From Mameliella sp. CS4 (lineage in GTDB: Bacteria; Pseudomonadota; Alphaproteobacteria; Rhodobacterales; Rhodobacteraceae): a stretch of 64,000 bases of DNA. Below the pieces are notes generated by a model. The model was not told where the DNA came from, ran no database searches, and saw only the letters and a program-made list of their open reading frames with translations. A program made the translations under genes and the position numbers. Numbering within the stretch: the stretch's first letter is position 1; each line of letters starts with the position of its first letter. Below, one piece after another: positions 19,049-27,326 of this stretch. The stretch covers positions 62,001 through 126,000 of the forward strand of contig NZ_JAHXRQ010000003.1 of NCBI RefSeq assembly GCF_019392335.1, written 5' to 3'.

Positions 19049-20101
19049 TCACTCTTCGTCGGGGGTCACCAGCTCGATCTCGCCCATGTCGACCAGGTCG
19101 CGGATCGCGCTGACCACCGAAGCCATCGCCTTTTCACCGACCTTGGCCTTGACCTCTCCCAGGCCAGAGGCCTCTTCGCGCAGGTTTTCGCCCAGGCGTT
19201 TGGACATGTTCGCATAGAGGAATTCGACCGCCTTCATGTCTTCGGGGGATCCCTGGGTGGCCGCGGCCAGCGCCAGGGCCATCGTGTCCGGCGGCACGTC
19301 GCGGGTGATCTTGGGCACGTCCATCGGGTTCAGCCGCTCGGGGATGTTCGCGAAGGTAAAGATCGCCTTGCGCACCGCCTCGGCAAAGGCCGCGTCTTCC
19401 TGTTCGAGGTTCTGCAACAGTTCCTCGCGCACGGCGGTGTTGGAATAGTTCAGGATGGCGCCCAGCCGTTCGTCGGGCCGCGCCTTGAAGGCCTTGGGCG
19501 GTTCCGCGTCGATCTGTGCCGCCAGGCTGAGGCCGATCCGGTCCACCGCGTCGGGCGTCACACCCGTGGTCATCGACACCGCGTAGGAAATCCGCCGCGC
19601 CTTGTCGCCGGGCAGTTTCGCCAGTACCTGCGCCGCCTTGCCGACGGCGATCTTGGACATCATGACGGCGGCGATTTCGATGCTTTCGGACATCACCAGC
19701 GTCTTGATCTGGTCCACGTCCAGCGCGTTGATCCGTGCCCAGGGATCGCCGGTCTGGCGCACTCCGGCCTCCTTGCGCAGGCGCATGGCGGTATGCGGGT
19801 TGATCTTGCCATCCAGCGCGTTCAGCGCACCGGCCATGTCGCCCGGAAAGGCCAGGCCAACCGATTCGAGCTCGTTCGAGAACTCTTCGACCACGGCGTT
19901 CAGCGTCTCGCGGTCGACGTAGCGCATGTTGCCCAGCAGCATCGTCAGCTCGGCCTGGTATTCGTCCGGCAGCGCGGCCAGCGGCACATCCGCGCCTTCG
20001 TTCAGCAGGAATTGCACGATGATGGCGGCCTTGGCCTTGCGGCTGAGGCGGGGCTTGCCACCGGGGGCGGATGGGGCAGGCAGGGCAGCGAGTGCGGACA
20101 T
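19049..20101 (-). CDS. fliG: FliG-type flagellar motor switch protein
   Basis: FliG forms the cytoplasmic ring that couples the stator to flagellar rotation. The 350-residue product has the N-terminal LSRKAKAAIIVQFLL, middle-domain segments (DVDQIKTLVMSESIEIAAVMMSK) and a C-terminal domain with RKAIFTFANIPERL and the charged helix ending GEIELVTPDEE. I start at ATG 20101, where GGAAAG lies 7 bases upstream; ATG 20119 is the alternative. No other flagellar gene is near, so it may be a displaced fliG or a FliG-like paralogue. Confidence 0.82.
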   Translation of the reverse strand: MSALAALPAPSAPGGKPRLSRKAKAAIIVQFLLNEGADVPLAALPDEYQAELTMLLGNMRYVDRETLNAVVEEFSNELESVGLAFPGDMAGALNALDGKINPHTAMRLRKEAGVRQTGDPWARINALDVDQIKTLVMSESIEIAAVMMSKIAVGKAAQVLAKLPGDKARRISYAVSMTTGVTPDAVDRIGLSLAAQIDAEPPKAFKARPDERLGAILNYSNTAVREELLQNLEQEDAAFAEAVRKAIFTFANIPERLNPMDVPKITRDVPPDTMALALAAATQGSPEDMKAVEFLYANMSKRLGENLREEASGLGEVKAKVGEKAMASVVSAIRDLVDMGEIELVTPDEE

Positions 20102-20267
20102 CCGGTTCTTTCCGACCATGTTGTTGGGCTTTGGCCAAGGGGTAACGCCACAAGGTTTCCGGCCCGTTAAGCCCGATGCCGGGAATAGCCCCAGGAAGCG
20201 CCCGCAATTGTTGGGAAAATGCCTGTCTGCGTTAAGCCGCTGTCAAGCTTTGGCGGCCATGCCTTCC

Positions 20268-20300
20268 GCAAAACGAAACGGGCAGCCCGATGGGCCGCCC
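20268..20300 (-). terminator. Rho-independent terminator of the purB group
   Basis: On the minus strand GGGCGGCCC, an ATC loop and GGGCTGCCC form a nine-pair stem followed by GTTTCGTTTT. It is about 45 bp after the stop of the 50-aa exported peptide and would end the purB-DUF4396-peptide transcript. Confidence 0.8.
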
Positions 20301-20343
20301 GCGAAAGTCCGGTCCTGCGCCCCGGGCGGGGCGCCGACGATCG

Positions 20344-20496
20344 TCAGCTGGACATTACCACGCAGCTGTTGCTTTCGTGGTCGTAGGTCATGCCGTCGGC
20401 ACAGCTCATCGCTTGCTTGGTATGGGCCGGGCAGGCCATCGATAGCGCCGGTGCCACGATAAGGGCCGTCGCGGCGAAGATCGTCTTCAACTTCAT
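20344..20496 (-). CDS. Small secreted cysteine-containing peptide (50 aa)
   Basis: A 50-residue protein with a clear signal peptide (MKLKTIFAATALIVAPALSM) and a short mature part with three cysteines and the pattern C...QAMSCADGMTYDHESNSC. This resembles half of a peritrophin-A/chitin-binding motif (C-x-G-x-x-Y/W-D...C). AGGAGG lies 9 bases before ATG 20496; ATG 20502 is possible but too close. From memory, similar short proteins near purB occur in related bacteria and are sometimes mislabelled adenylosuccinate lyase. Function unknown. Confidence 0.7.
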   Translation of the reverse strand: MKLKTIFAATALIVAPALSMACPAHTKQAMSCADGMTYDHESNSCVVMSS

Positions 20497-20622
20497 CTTC
20501 ATGGTCCTCCTGTCTGCGTGCATCCCAAAGGGTAGCACGCAACCGGCATCCGGCAAAAACAAACTTGCCCGGGGGCCCGGCGCCCGCGCAACATCCAGAA
20601 AACCCGCCCGGTTTCGGGGCGC

Positions 20623-21111
20623 TCAGTGATCGTGGTTCGCGATCCCGCGCCCGATCATGACATAGTTGACCGGCAGCGTGGCGATGAACCCGATCGGGAT
20701 GGCAATGGCCATCGACAGCCAGAATGTCGCGCTCCAGACCGTGCCGGAGCTCATGCCGCCCATCAGGTAGTCGACACCGTTCATCACGGTTTCCATCGTC
20801 AGGATCGACACGGTCTCGCCCAGCCAGACCATGCCAAGGGCTGTGCCCAGTCCGACCCCCAGCCGCCGCGCCAGCGGGACAGAGGCCAGCGTCAGACCAA
20901 AGAGCAGTGCCAGGGAGGTCGTCAGGGCGATGATCGGCAAGGCGCTCAGCCCTAGCGACACGCCGATCACCAGCCCCAGCACTTCGCCGCTGACACAGCC
21001 GGTGGCACAATGGACCGTCGCCCAGAATGCGGCGGGCCATGTGGCGTGGTTGTCATGTCCGTCATCCTGCGCATCCTCGTGATGCGCAGGGGTATGCGTT
21101 TGATGTTCCAT
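20623..21111 (-). CDS. DUF4396 membrane protein, His-rich ends
   Basis: A 162-residue protein with a His/Asp-rich cytoplasmic or periplasmic start (MEHQTHTPAHHEDAQDDGHD), about four hydrophobic segments and a short HDH end. The motifs HCATGCVSGEVLG and MNGVDYLMGGM match DUF4396. The His-rich ends and conserved Cys pair suggest metal contact, but this is inference. GAGGGG overlapping the purB stop serves as its ribosome site, so it is co-translated with purB. Confidence 0.85.
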   Translation of the reverse strand: MEHQTHTPAHHEDAQDDGHDNHATWPAAFWATVHCATGCVSGEVLGLVIGVSLGLSALPIIALTTSLALLFGLTLASVPLARRLGVGLGTALGMVWLGETVSILTMETVMNGVDYLMGGMSSGTVWSATFWLSMAIAIPIGFIATLPVNYVMIGRGIANHDH

Positions 21112-21116
21112 TCCCC

Positions 21117-22427
21117 TCAGGTAGAGGGCCCGAACACTCTGTCAAAGATCGTGTCGACATGCTTGGTATGATAGCCAAGGTCGAACTTCTCGTTGATCTC
21201 TTCCTCGGACAGGGCCGCGCGCACTTCTTCGTCGGCCAGCAGTTCCTCGCGAAAGTCGGTCCGGTGATCCCAGACTTTCATCGCGTTGCGCTGGACCAGA
21301 CGGTAGGCATCCTCGCGGCTGACACCGGCCTGGGTCAGCGCCAGCAGCACCCGCTGCGACATGACGAGGCCGGGAAACTTGTTCATGTTGTCCAGCATGT
21401 TCTGCGGGTAGACCAGCAGCTTGTCGATGACGCTGGTAAGGCGCGACAGGGCAAAGTCGAGCGTGATGGTCGCATCCGGGCCGATGTTGCGCTCGACCGA
21501 GCTGTGCGAGATGTCACGCTCGTGCCAGAGGGCCACGTTCTCCATCGCCGGGACGACAGCCATGCGGACAAGGCGGGCAAGGCCGGTGAGGTTCTCGGTC
21601 AGCACCGGGTTCTTCTTGTGCGGCATCGCGGAAGACCCCTTTTGCCCCATCGAGAAGAATTCCGCGGCTTCCAGCACCTCGGTCCGCTGCATGTGGCGGA
21701 TCTCGATGGCGACATTCTCGATGCTGCTGGCAATGACGCCGAGCGTGGCGAAAAACGCCGCGTGACGGTCGCGCGGGATCACCTGGGTGCTGATCGGTTC
21801 CGGCACCAGGCCCATCTGGTCGCAGACGTGCTCTTCGACCGCCGGGTCGATATTGGCAAAGGTGCCCACGGCACCGGAAATCGCGCCCGTGGCGATCTCG
21901 GCCCGCGCGTCGCGCATCCGGGACAGGTTGCGGTCCATCTCGGCGTAGAAGCGGGCAAAGGTCAGGCCCATCGTCGTCGGCTCGGCGTGGATGCCGTGCG
22001 ACCGCCCGATGCGCACCGTGTCCTTGTGCTCGTAGGCGCGCTTCTTCAGCGCGGCCAGCAGGCCTTCGAGATCCTTGATCAGGATGTCGGAGGCACGCAC
22101 CAGCTGGACGTTGAAACATGTGTCCAGCACGTCGGACGAGGTCATGCCCTGGTGGACGAACCGCGCCTCGTCGCTGCCGACGTGTTCGGCCAGGTGGGTC
22201 AGAAAGGCGATGACGTCATGTTTTGTCTCGCGCTCGATCTCGTCGATACGGTCGATGTCGAACTCGACGTCCTTGGCCTTCCAGACGGCCTTGGCGTTCT
22301 CTTTCGGGATCACGCCCAGCTCGGCCTGGGCGTCGCAGGCATGAGCTTCGATCTCGTACCAGATGCGGAACTTGGTTTCGGGGCTCCAGATGGCGACCAT
22401 CTCGGGGCGCGAATAGCGGGGGATCAT
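21117..22427 (-). CDS. purB: Adenylosuccinate lyase
   Basis: Catalyses two purine-synthesis steps: cleavage of SAICAR and of adenylosuccinate, both releasing fumarate. The 436-residue protein has the fumarase/lyase signature GSSAMPHKKNP, the TSSDVLDT loop and GRSHGIHAEPTT. AGGAGG lies 6 bases before the ATG at 22427. It is followed at 5 bp by the DUF4396 gene in the same transcript. Confidence 0.97.
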   Translation of the reverse strand: MIPRYSRPEMVAIWSPETKFRIWYEIEAHACDAQAELGVIPKENAKAVWKAKDVEFDIDRIDEIERETKHDVIAFLTHLAEHVGSDEARFVHQGMTSSDVLDTCFNVQLVRASDILIKDLEGLLAALKKRAYEHKDTVRIGRSHGIHAEPTTMGLTFARFYAEMDRNLSRMRDARAEIATGAISGAVGTFANIDPAVEEHVCDQMGLVPEPISTQVIPRDRHAAFFATLGVIASSIENVAIEIRHMQRTEVLEAAEFFSMGQKGSSAMPHKKNPVLTENLTGLARLVRMAVVPAMENVALWHERDISHSSVERNIGPDATITLDFALSRLTSVIDKLLVYPQNMLDNMNKFPGLVMSQRVLLALTQAGVSREDAYRLVQRNAMKVWDHRTDFREELLADEEVRAALSEEEINEKFDLGYHTKHVDTIFDRVFGPST

Positions 22428-22646
22428 GGGCAGCCTCCTGCGGTGTCTCTTGGTCCGTCCGCTCATAGGCAAGGGCAGGGCGGGCGACAAGGCGGCACGC
22501 GCCTTCGCGACGATATGTCGGCGCGAAATTGTCGCCGCGTCGGAAACGAAACCTGCTGTTGTCGGCAAATTGTTCGGAGTTCGCCACCTTGTCGCCCCGT
22601 TTCCGCGGCACGGTAGGGCCAAATTGAGAAAGCTCGGAGCAGATCC

Positions 22647-23777
22647 ATGTCCCAGACCGCCACCGCCGCCGGTTCCATTGTGCAGCGCGATCACGCGCAA
22701 TGGTCGAAAAAACTGGACGCCAATGCCACGGCCCTGATCGTCCACGCCGCGCGAAAAAGCGGTCGCAACCCTGCCGCCATCGCGATGGAAATGATCCTCA
22801 TGAAACGCGGCAAGGCAAGGATCTTCTTCGACGAATACGTCAAGTTCGGCCTCTACGACAAGGCGATCCAGGACGCGGACCGCGCCGCCTTTGTCGGCGC
22901 CCGGGTTCAGAACGAGGTGATCCACCAGTGCAATGACACCTCATGGTTCGCAGTCACCGAGGACAAGTGGCTGAGCAGCCGTGTGCTGGCAGAGGATGGC
23001 CTGCCGCAGCCCGAGACACTGGCCGTGGTCGACACCGGCCCCCGCCGCTATGCCGGCGGCCGGGTGCTGCGTACGCCCGAGGATCTGCGCGCCTTCCTGC
23101 AGGACGCAGAGTTTCCGCTGTTCGGCAAGCACAACCGCGGCCTGATGAGTGTCGGTGTCTTCATGATCGAAGGCGCCGACGAAGAAATGGTCTACCTGCG
23201 CGACAAGGGCGGCGTGACCTATGCCAAGTTCTTTGAACATGTGATCGGCAAGGATGCTTTCCTGCTGCAGAAAGTGGTCGAGAACTGCGCCTTCATCCGC
23301 CAGTTCACCAGCGCTGCCGCCACCATCCGCATGGTCAGCATGTTGGCCGACGATGGCCTGTATGTGCCCTCTGCGGTTCTGAAACTGCCGTCGTCCCGCA
23401 ACCTGGCCGACAATTTCTGGCGTCCCGGCAACCTGCTGTGCAACATCGACCCGCAGACCGGCGAGGTGCTGCGCCTCGTAGCCACGGACGGACCCGGGCT
23501 GAAGGAACTGGACACCCATCCCGAAACCGACGTGCCGCTGGTGGGCGAGGTGCTGCCGCACTGGGACCGGGTGCTTGAGGTCAACGCCCGGGTGACGGAA
23601 CTGCACACCCCGCTGCGCTACCAGAGCACCGACATCTGCATCACCGACGACGGGCCGGTGGTGGTCGAGGTCAATGCCGGCTCGTCCTTCAGCCTGCCGC
23701 AATACGCCAGCGGCACAGGGGTCCTGACACCGAAAGTGCGCGGTATCTTTCACGACTGGGGTGTGACCGCGGTCTGA
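22647..23777 (+). CDS. ATP-grasp protein (sugar-transfer-associated type)
   Basis: A 376-residue cytoplasmic protein that matches the sugar-transfer-associated ATP-grasp family: FGKHNRGLMSVGV as a nucleotide-binding lysine loop, and the C-terminal VVVEVNAGSSFSLPQYASG as the metal/ATP site (E-x-N). ATP-grasp enzymes join a carboxylate to a nucleophile using ATP; the substrates here are unknown. It is divergent from purB across a 219-bp gap with no other gene, and is followed by a strong terminator. Confidence 0.85.
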   Translation: MSQTATAAGSIVQRDHAQWSKKLDANATALIVHAARKSGRNPAAIAMEMILMKRGKARIFFDEYVKFGLYDKAIQDADRAAFVGARVQNEVIHQCNDTSWFAVTEDKWLSSRVLAEDGLPQPETLAVVDTGPRRYAGGRVLRTPEDLRAFLQDAEFPLFGKHNRGLMSVGVFMIEGADEEMVYLRDKGGVTYAKFFEHVIGKDAFLLQKVVENCAFIRQFTSAAATIRMVSMLADDGLYVPSAVLKLPSSRNLADNFWRPGNLLCNIDPQTGEVLRLVATDGPGLKELDTHPETDVPLVGEVLPHWDRVLEVNARVTELHTPLRYQSTDICITDDGPVVVEVNAGSSFSLPQYASGTGVLTPKVRGIFHDWGVTAV

Positions 23778-23801
23778 CTTCCCTCTCGGACCGGGGACCA
23801 G

Positions 23802-23831
23802 GACGGCGCCCTTGACCGGGGCGCCGTCTTT
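23802..23831 (+). terminator. Terminator after the ATP-grasp gene
   Basis: A ten-pair perfect stem, GACGGCGCCC/GGGCGCCGTC with a seven-base loop, followed by TTT, 25 bp past the stop codon. Confidence 0.7.
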
Positions 23832-23864
23832 GGGGACCCTGCGGGCCTTCACAGGGAGACAGGC

Positions 23865-24281
23865 GTGCAGGACAGACGGTTGCAGGACTTCCTCGGGCGC
23901 TGGCAGATCCGGCGAGGGATCGTCCACGATGACGGCACGCGCGGTCAGTTCGAGGGCGAGGCCGCGTGGCGCGCCGAGGGGCGCGATGCGCTCTATCTTG
24001 AAACCGGGCGTCTGTCGCTGGGCGCGCAGGGCGCCTTTCAGGCCGAGCGCCGCTATCTCTGGTCCTCGGAGCTGACGGTCTTTTTCGAAGACGGCCGGTT
24101 GTTTCACGTAGTGCCGCCGCAAGGCGGCGACACCGCGCATTGGTGCCCGCCGGATCAATATGACGGCAGTTATGATTTCAGCCACTGGCCGCATTGGCAG
24201 GTGGTCTGGCGCGTCAGCGGGCCGCGCAAATCCTATGTCAGCACCACGCGGTATTCCCCGCTGGCCGGATCAACCCCATGA
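23865..24281 (+). CDS. DUF6314 family protein
   Basis: A 138-residue soluble protein matching DUF6314: LGRWQIRRGI at the start, FEGEAAWRAEG, AERRYLWSS, HWCPPDQYDGSYDFSHWPHWQVVW and the final SGPRKSYVSTTRY. The start is GTG at 23865 with GGGAG upstream. The beta-rich fold is probably a lipocalin-like barrel, an inference from the repeated aromatic strands. Function unknown. Confidence 0.85.
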   Translation: MQDRRLQDFLGRWQIRRGIVHDDGTRGQFEGEAAWRAEGRDALYLETGRLSLGAQGAFQAERRYLWSSELTVFFEDGRLFHVVPPQGGDTAHWCPPDQYDGSYDFSHWPHWQVVWRVSGPRKSYVSTTRYSPLAGSTP

Positions 24282-24331
24282 TTTGGCACAAAAAGGTCCC
24301 TGTGCCGGATTGCATACAGCGGCATTCATAT

Positions 24332-24357
24332 AACATACTGATTGTATGTTGTTTTTT
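24332..24357 (+). terminator. AT-rich hairpin with T-run before the DUF3422 gene
   Basis: AACATAC and GTATGTT pair perfectly around a TGATT loop and are followed by G and six T residues. It is 50 bp after the DUF6314 stop and 57 bp before the DUF3422 start. It could end the first transcript; TATAACAT nearby could instead be part of a promoter for the second gene. Confidence 0.65.
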
Positions 24358-24413
24358 CGCTTTACTTTGCACCTGCAGCAATTCAGGTTGCGCGCATCCA
24401 CCGGAGCCATGAC

Positions 24414-25715
24414 ATGCCGCCCATCCAGGACCATCCGCTGCGTTTCAAGCTGGCCAACGAGTTGCACGCGCGCCCCTTTCCTTCGCTCACGGCGCCCTGC
24501 CGCGCGATCTACCTGGCGATCAAGCAGCCCAAGGAAGCCGCCGCCCGTGACCGGGGGGCCGACCTGAGGCACCTGCTTGACCTGCTCGACCGGCATGAAA
24601 CCCCGCATCCCCAGCCCGGCGCCACGCATTACCAGGGCCGGATCGGGCAATTTATGCTGAAATGGGAACAACATACGGAATTCGTGACCTACACGGTCTT
24701 CATGCCGGGCCTGGGCGACCGCGCTTTTGACCCGGCGGATTTCGACGTCTTCCCGCCCGACTGGCTGGCGCGCGCGCCGGGCGTGCGGGTGACATCGGCC
24801 ATGCTGCGCATCGACGAACGTCCCGCCGACGACGCGGCTGTCAGCCGCCAGTTGCACGACTGGCTGGTGCCCGAAAGCGTGGCCGTCAGCGAGGTGATCG
24901 ACGGCGACGCGGTGATCGCGGGCGACTTCCGAATCGATCCGGCCGGCCACCAGCGCTTTGCCATCTTCGTGCGCGAGGGCATCGGCCAGCGCCGCGTGGG
25001 CCGCATCGTCCAGCGGCTTTGCGAGATCGAGACCTACAAGGCCATGTCGATGCTGGGCTTCACCCGCGTGCGTGAAATCTCGCCCCGGCTGGGCGAAATC
25101 GACACCGAGTTGACACGGCTGATGCAGATCATGACCGACGAGGACGGCCAGGAGGAAGGCACCCTCAAGGCGCTGCTCAAGGTTTCGGCCCAGCTGGAAA
25201 GCCTCTCGGCGCGCATGTCCTTTCGGCTGGGGGCGACCGGTGCCTACGAGGCCATCGTGGGCCAGCGCATCGAGGTGCTGCGCGAAGAGCGGTTCCAGGG
25301 GCGGCAGACCTTTTCCGAATTCATGATGCGCCGCTACGACCCGGCCATGCGTACGGTGAAAAGCGCCGAGCGCCGGCTGGAAAGCATGACCAATCGCGCC
25401 ACCCGCGCCGCCGACCTGCTGCGCACCCGTGTCGAGGTGGGCCGTTCGGCGCAGAACCAGCAGCTTTTGGAAAGCATGAACAAACGGGCAGAGTTGCAAT
25501 TGCAGCTGCAGAAGACGGTCGAGGGTCTTTCGGTGGTGGCGATCAGCTATTACGCGGTCTCGCTGGCGGGCTACCTGCTCTACCCGGTGGCGGAGTTGCT
25601 GGGGATCAGCAAAGGCATGATGACGGCGCTGGTGACGCTGCCGGTGGTGGTGGTGGTCTGGCTGATGATCCGCCGCATCCGGCACCATATGGAAGAGACC
25701 GGACCGGATCTGTAG
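24414..25715 (+). CDS. DUF3422 membrane protein
   Basis: A 433-residue protein of the DUF3422 family. It begins with the family motif DHPLRFKLANELHARPFP, has a long mixed soluble region with several helical, probably coiled-coil segments (residues ~260-370), and ends with two hydrophobic segments (SYYAVSLAGYLLYPV and the VTLPVVVVVWLM stretch), so it is probably anchored at its C-terminus. ATG 24414 follows GGAG; the frame is open farther upstream but lacks family sequence. Role unknown. Confidence 0.87.
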   Translation: MPPIQDHPLRFKLANELHARPFPSLTAPCRAIYLAIKQPKEAAARDRGADLRHLLDLLDRHETPHPQPGATHYQGRIGQFMLKWEQHTEFVTYTVFMPGLGDRAFDPADFDVFPPDWLARAPGVRVTSAMLRIDERPADDAAVSRQLHDWLVPESVAVSEVIDGDAVIAGDFRIDPAGHQRFAIFVREGIGQRRVGRIVQRLCEIETYKAMSMLGFTRVREISPRLGEIDTELTRLMQIMTDEDGQEEGTLKALLKVSAQLESLSARMSFRLGATGAYEAIVGQRIEVLREERFQGRQTFSEFMMRRYDPAMRTVKSAERRLESMTNRATRAADLLRTRVEVGRSAQNQQLLESMNKRAELQLQLQKTVEGLSVVAISYYAVSLAGYLLYPVAELLGISKGMMTALVTLPVVVVVWLMIRRIRHHMEETGPDL

Positions 25716-25733
25716 GCGGTTCGCCGGGACGGG

Positions 25734-25773
25734 ACTGTTTGCGGCTGCGCCGCAAAGGCGCCCGCCCGCCGAC
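25734..25773. repeat. Compound hairpin family, copy 1
   Basis: The core TTTGCGGCTGCGCCGCAAA, followed by GGCGCCCGCCCGCCGACC, matches the copy at 44039-44089 (TTTCGGCTGCGCCGAAA, then GACGCCCCGCCCACCGTCC). The inner stem is a perfect palindrome around TGC. It lies 20 bp after the DUF3422 stop codon. Confidence 0.7.
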
Positions 25774-25821
25774 CCTTTGGACAGGCTGCGCCTGTTTTTC
25801 GCTCCGGGAGTCACCAAGGAA

Positions 25822-25991
25822 CAAGCCTCGCCTGTTCCCCGGAGCCCTCCCTCGCTTTTTGAGGGCCTGAGCCAGCGCGCGGGGCGATGCAAGGGCACGC
25901 CGCCTGTCGGCGGGCCTGCGGCCCCTTGCATCCCCCCGCACCCCGGCTCTGATCGGCCTCAAGCGACGGAGGGCTCCGGGGAACAGGCTTG
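25822..25991. repeat. Long nested inverted repeat (about 170 bp)
   Basis: Outer 20-base arms at 25831-25850 and 25968-25987 are perfectly complementary. Inside, GATGCAAGGG (25886-25895) pairs with CCCTTGCATC (25923-25932), next to GCGGGG/CCCCGC, and TCGCTT...GAGG pairs with CCTCAAGCGA. The centre (CCGCC TGT CGGCGGG) is itself a hairpin. The whole can fold into one long arm. It lies between two convergent genes. Confidence 0.85.
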
Positions 25992-26019
25992 GGCCGATTG
26001 TCTGGGTGTGAAACGAGGA

Positions 26020-26050
26020 ACGGCCCCGGAGAGGTCTCGGGGGCCGTTTT
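26020..26050. terminator. Hairpin between DUF3422 and YeeE genes
   Basis: ACGGCCCC (26020-26027) and GGGGCCGT (26040-26047) form an eight-pair stem. TTTT follows on the plus strand, while the minus-strand side is less T-rich. It could stop reading from either convergent gene. Confidence 0.6.
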
Positions 26051-26069
26051 CCGGGGTCATTTGGGGGAC

Positions 26070-27119
26070 TTATTCCGCCGGTTGCAAGGCGCCGCGCGGC
26101 GTTGCGGAGAGCAGGGCATTGGTCACCAGCCCGCCCACCGTGATGGCGGCCAGAGCGGCCAGGGCGGCGATCGAGAGGGTCGGCACGCCCGAGAGACCGG
26201 CGCCAACGGTGCAGCCGCCCGCCAGCACGCCGCCCACGCCCATCAGCGCGGCGCCGGCCAGGTAGCGGCCGGTCTCTGCCGGGGAAGAGAAGCTCTGCCA
26301 CTGGAAGCGGCGTGCGGCCAGGGCCGAGACGAATGCGCCCAGGAAGACGCCGCCGATCAGGCCCACGCCGAAGCCCGCCGGGATCGAGGTCGAGGCGACG
26401 GTCCAGAACAGCGTGTCCGACCAGGTGGAGGTGAAGGCCAGGCTCTGCATCGCGATCGGGTCGAAATCGTCATAGAGGATGAAGCCGGTGCCGACCCAGC
26501 CCAGCGGTACCAGCAGGCCGATGAGCGCACCTCCCACAAGCGCCTGCCAGCGGTTGCCCGAGCGCAGCCCGTAGGCCAGCGCCGCGGCGGCCAGCAATGC
26601 GGTCCAGAGCGGGGCACCACCGGGCAGGGCGGCAAGGCTGGTGGTCTCTCCCAGCGGCAGGGTGGTCTGGGCCAGCGTCGTGCGCAGCGGGGCCAGAACG
26701 CCCTTGAGCGTCGCATGGGCCACCACCGCAAAGACCGCCAGGACGGTCAGCGCGCGCAGGTTGCCGGAGGCGGTCAGCACGGTCAGCCGCGAGACGCAGC
26801 CGCGCGTCAAGACCATGCCCGCGCCGAAGAGCAGCCCGCCGACGAGGATCGCCGCCACAGGCAGGTCACTTGCCATGAAGCGGTGATCGCCGAAGCTGAT
26901 CCACTCCATCGCCACGGCGGCCTGTGTGCCCACCAGCGCAAAGGCCAGCGCGGTCAGCCAGACGCCAAGCGCGGCGCGCCTGTCCTCTCCGACAAGGCCA
27001 CGGCGAAAGCAGAAACGGGTCCGCTCGGCCAAGAGGCCAAAGGCGGCGCCGAGGATCAGCGCGAACCAGACCGCGGCCTGCGGTGCGGTGAGAGTGTCGA
27101 AACCCAGCGATTCATACAT
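26070..27119 (-). CDS. YeeE/YedE (TsuA-like) sulfur-compound permease
   Basis: A 349-residue polytopic membrane protein with nine or so hydrophobic segments. The conserved cysteine motifs ERTRFCFRRG, TRGCVSRLT and GGCTVGAGLSG match the YeeE/YedE family; TsuA members import thiosulfate by relaying it along such cysteines. ATG 27119 has GGAGG 5 bases upstream. No TusA-like gene (a frequent partner) is adjacent. The specific substrate is inferred only. Confidence 0.88.
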   Translation of the reverse strand: MYESLGFDTLTAPQAAVWFALILGAAFGLLAERTRFCFRRGLVGEDRRAALGVWLTALAFALVGTQAAVAMEWISFGDHRFMASDLPVAAILVGGLLFGAGMVLTRGCVSRLTVLTASGNLRALTVLAVFAVVAHATLKGVLAPLRTTLAQTTLPLGETTSLAALPGGAPLWTALLAAAALAYGLRSGNRWQALVGGALIGLLVPLGWVGTGFILYDDFDPIAMQSLAFTSTWSDTLFWTVASTSIPAGFGVGLIGGVFLGAFVSALAARRFQWQSFSSPAETGRYLAGAALMGVGGVLAGGCTVGAGLSGVPTLSIAALAALAAITVGGLVTNALLSATPRGALQPAE

Positions 27120-27326
27120 GGCAGCCTCCGGGGTGCGGGACGTCGGGGAACAGGAATTTTGTCCCAAATGAGGGGCCAAACGCCGCAAGGCAAGCACATG
27201 ATCCTTGCGGGGCGCCTTTGGAACCGGGACAGTTTCCCGGTTCTGCCTGTCTGGTGGGAAGACGTCATCCCCGCGCCCGCGCCGGGGCGGGTACCTGTTC
27301 GGGGCGCCGGGCCGCGCGCCGTGGGG

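Larger units (their letters stand above)
25716..26069. other. Intergenic region between convergent genes, 354 bp
   Basis: There is no credible gene. The stretch is almost wholly structured: a compound hairpin of a family seen three times in the window (25734-25773), a nested long inverted repeat (25822-25991) and a terminator-like hairpin (26020-26050). Each is described on its own. Confidence 0.75.
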
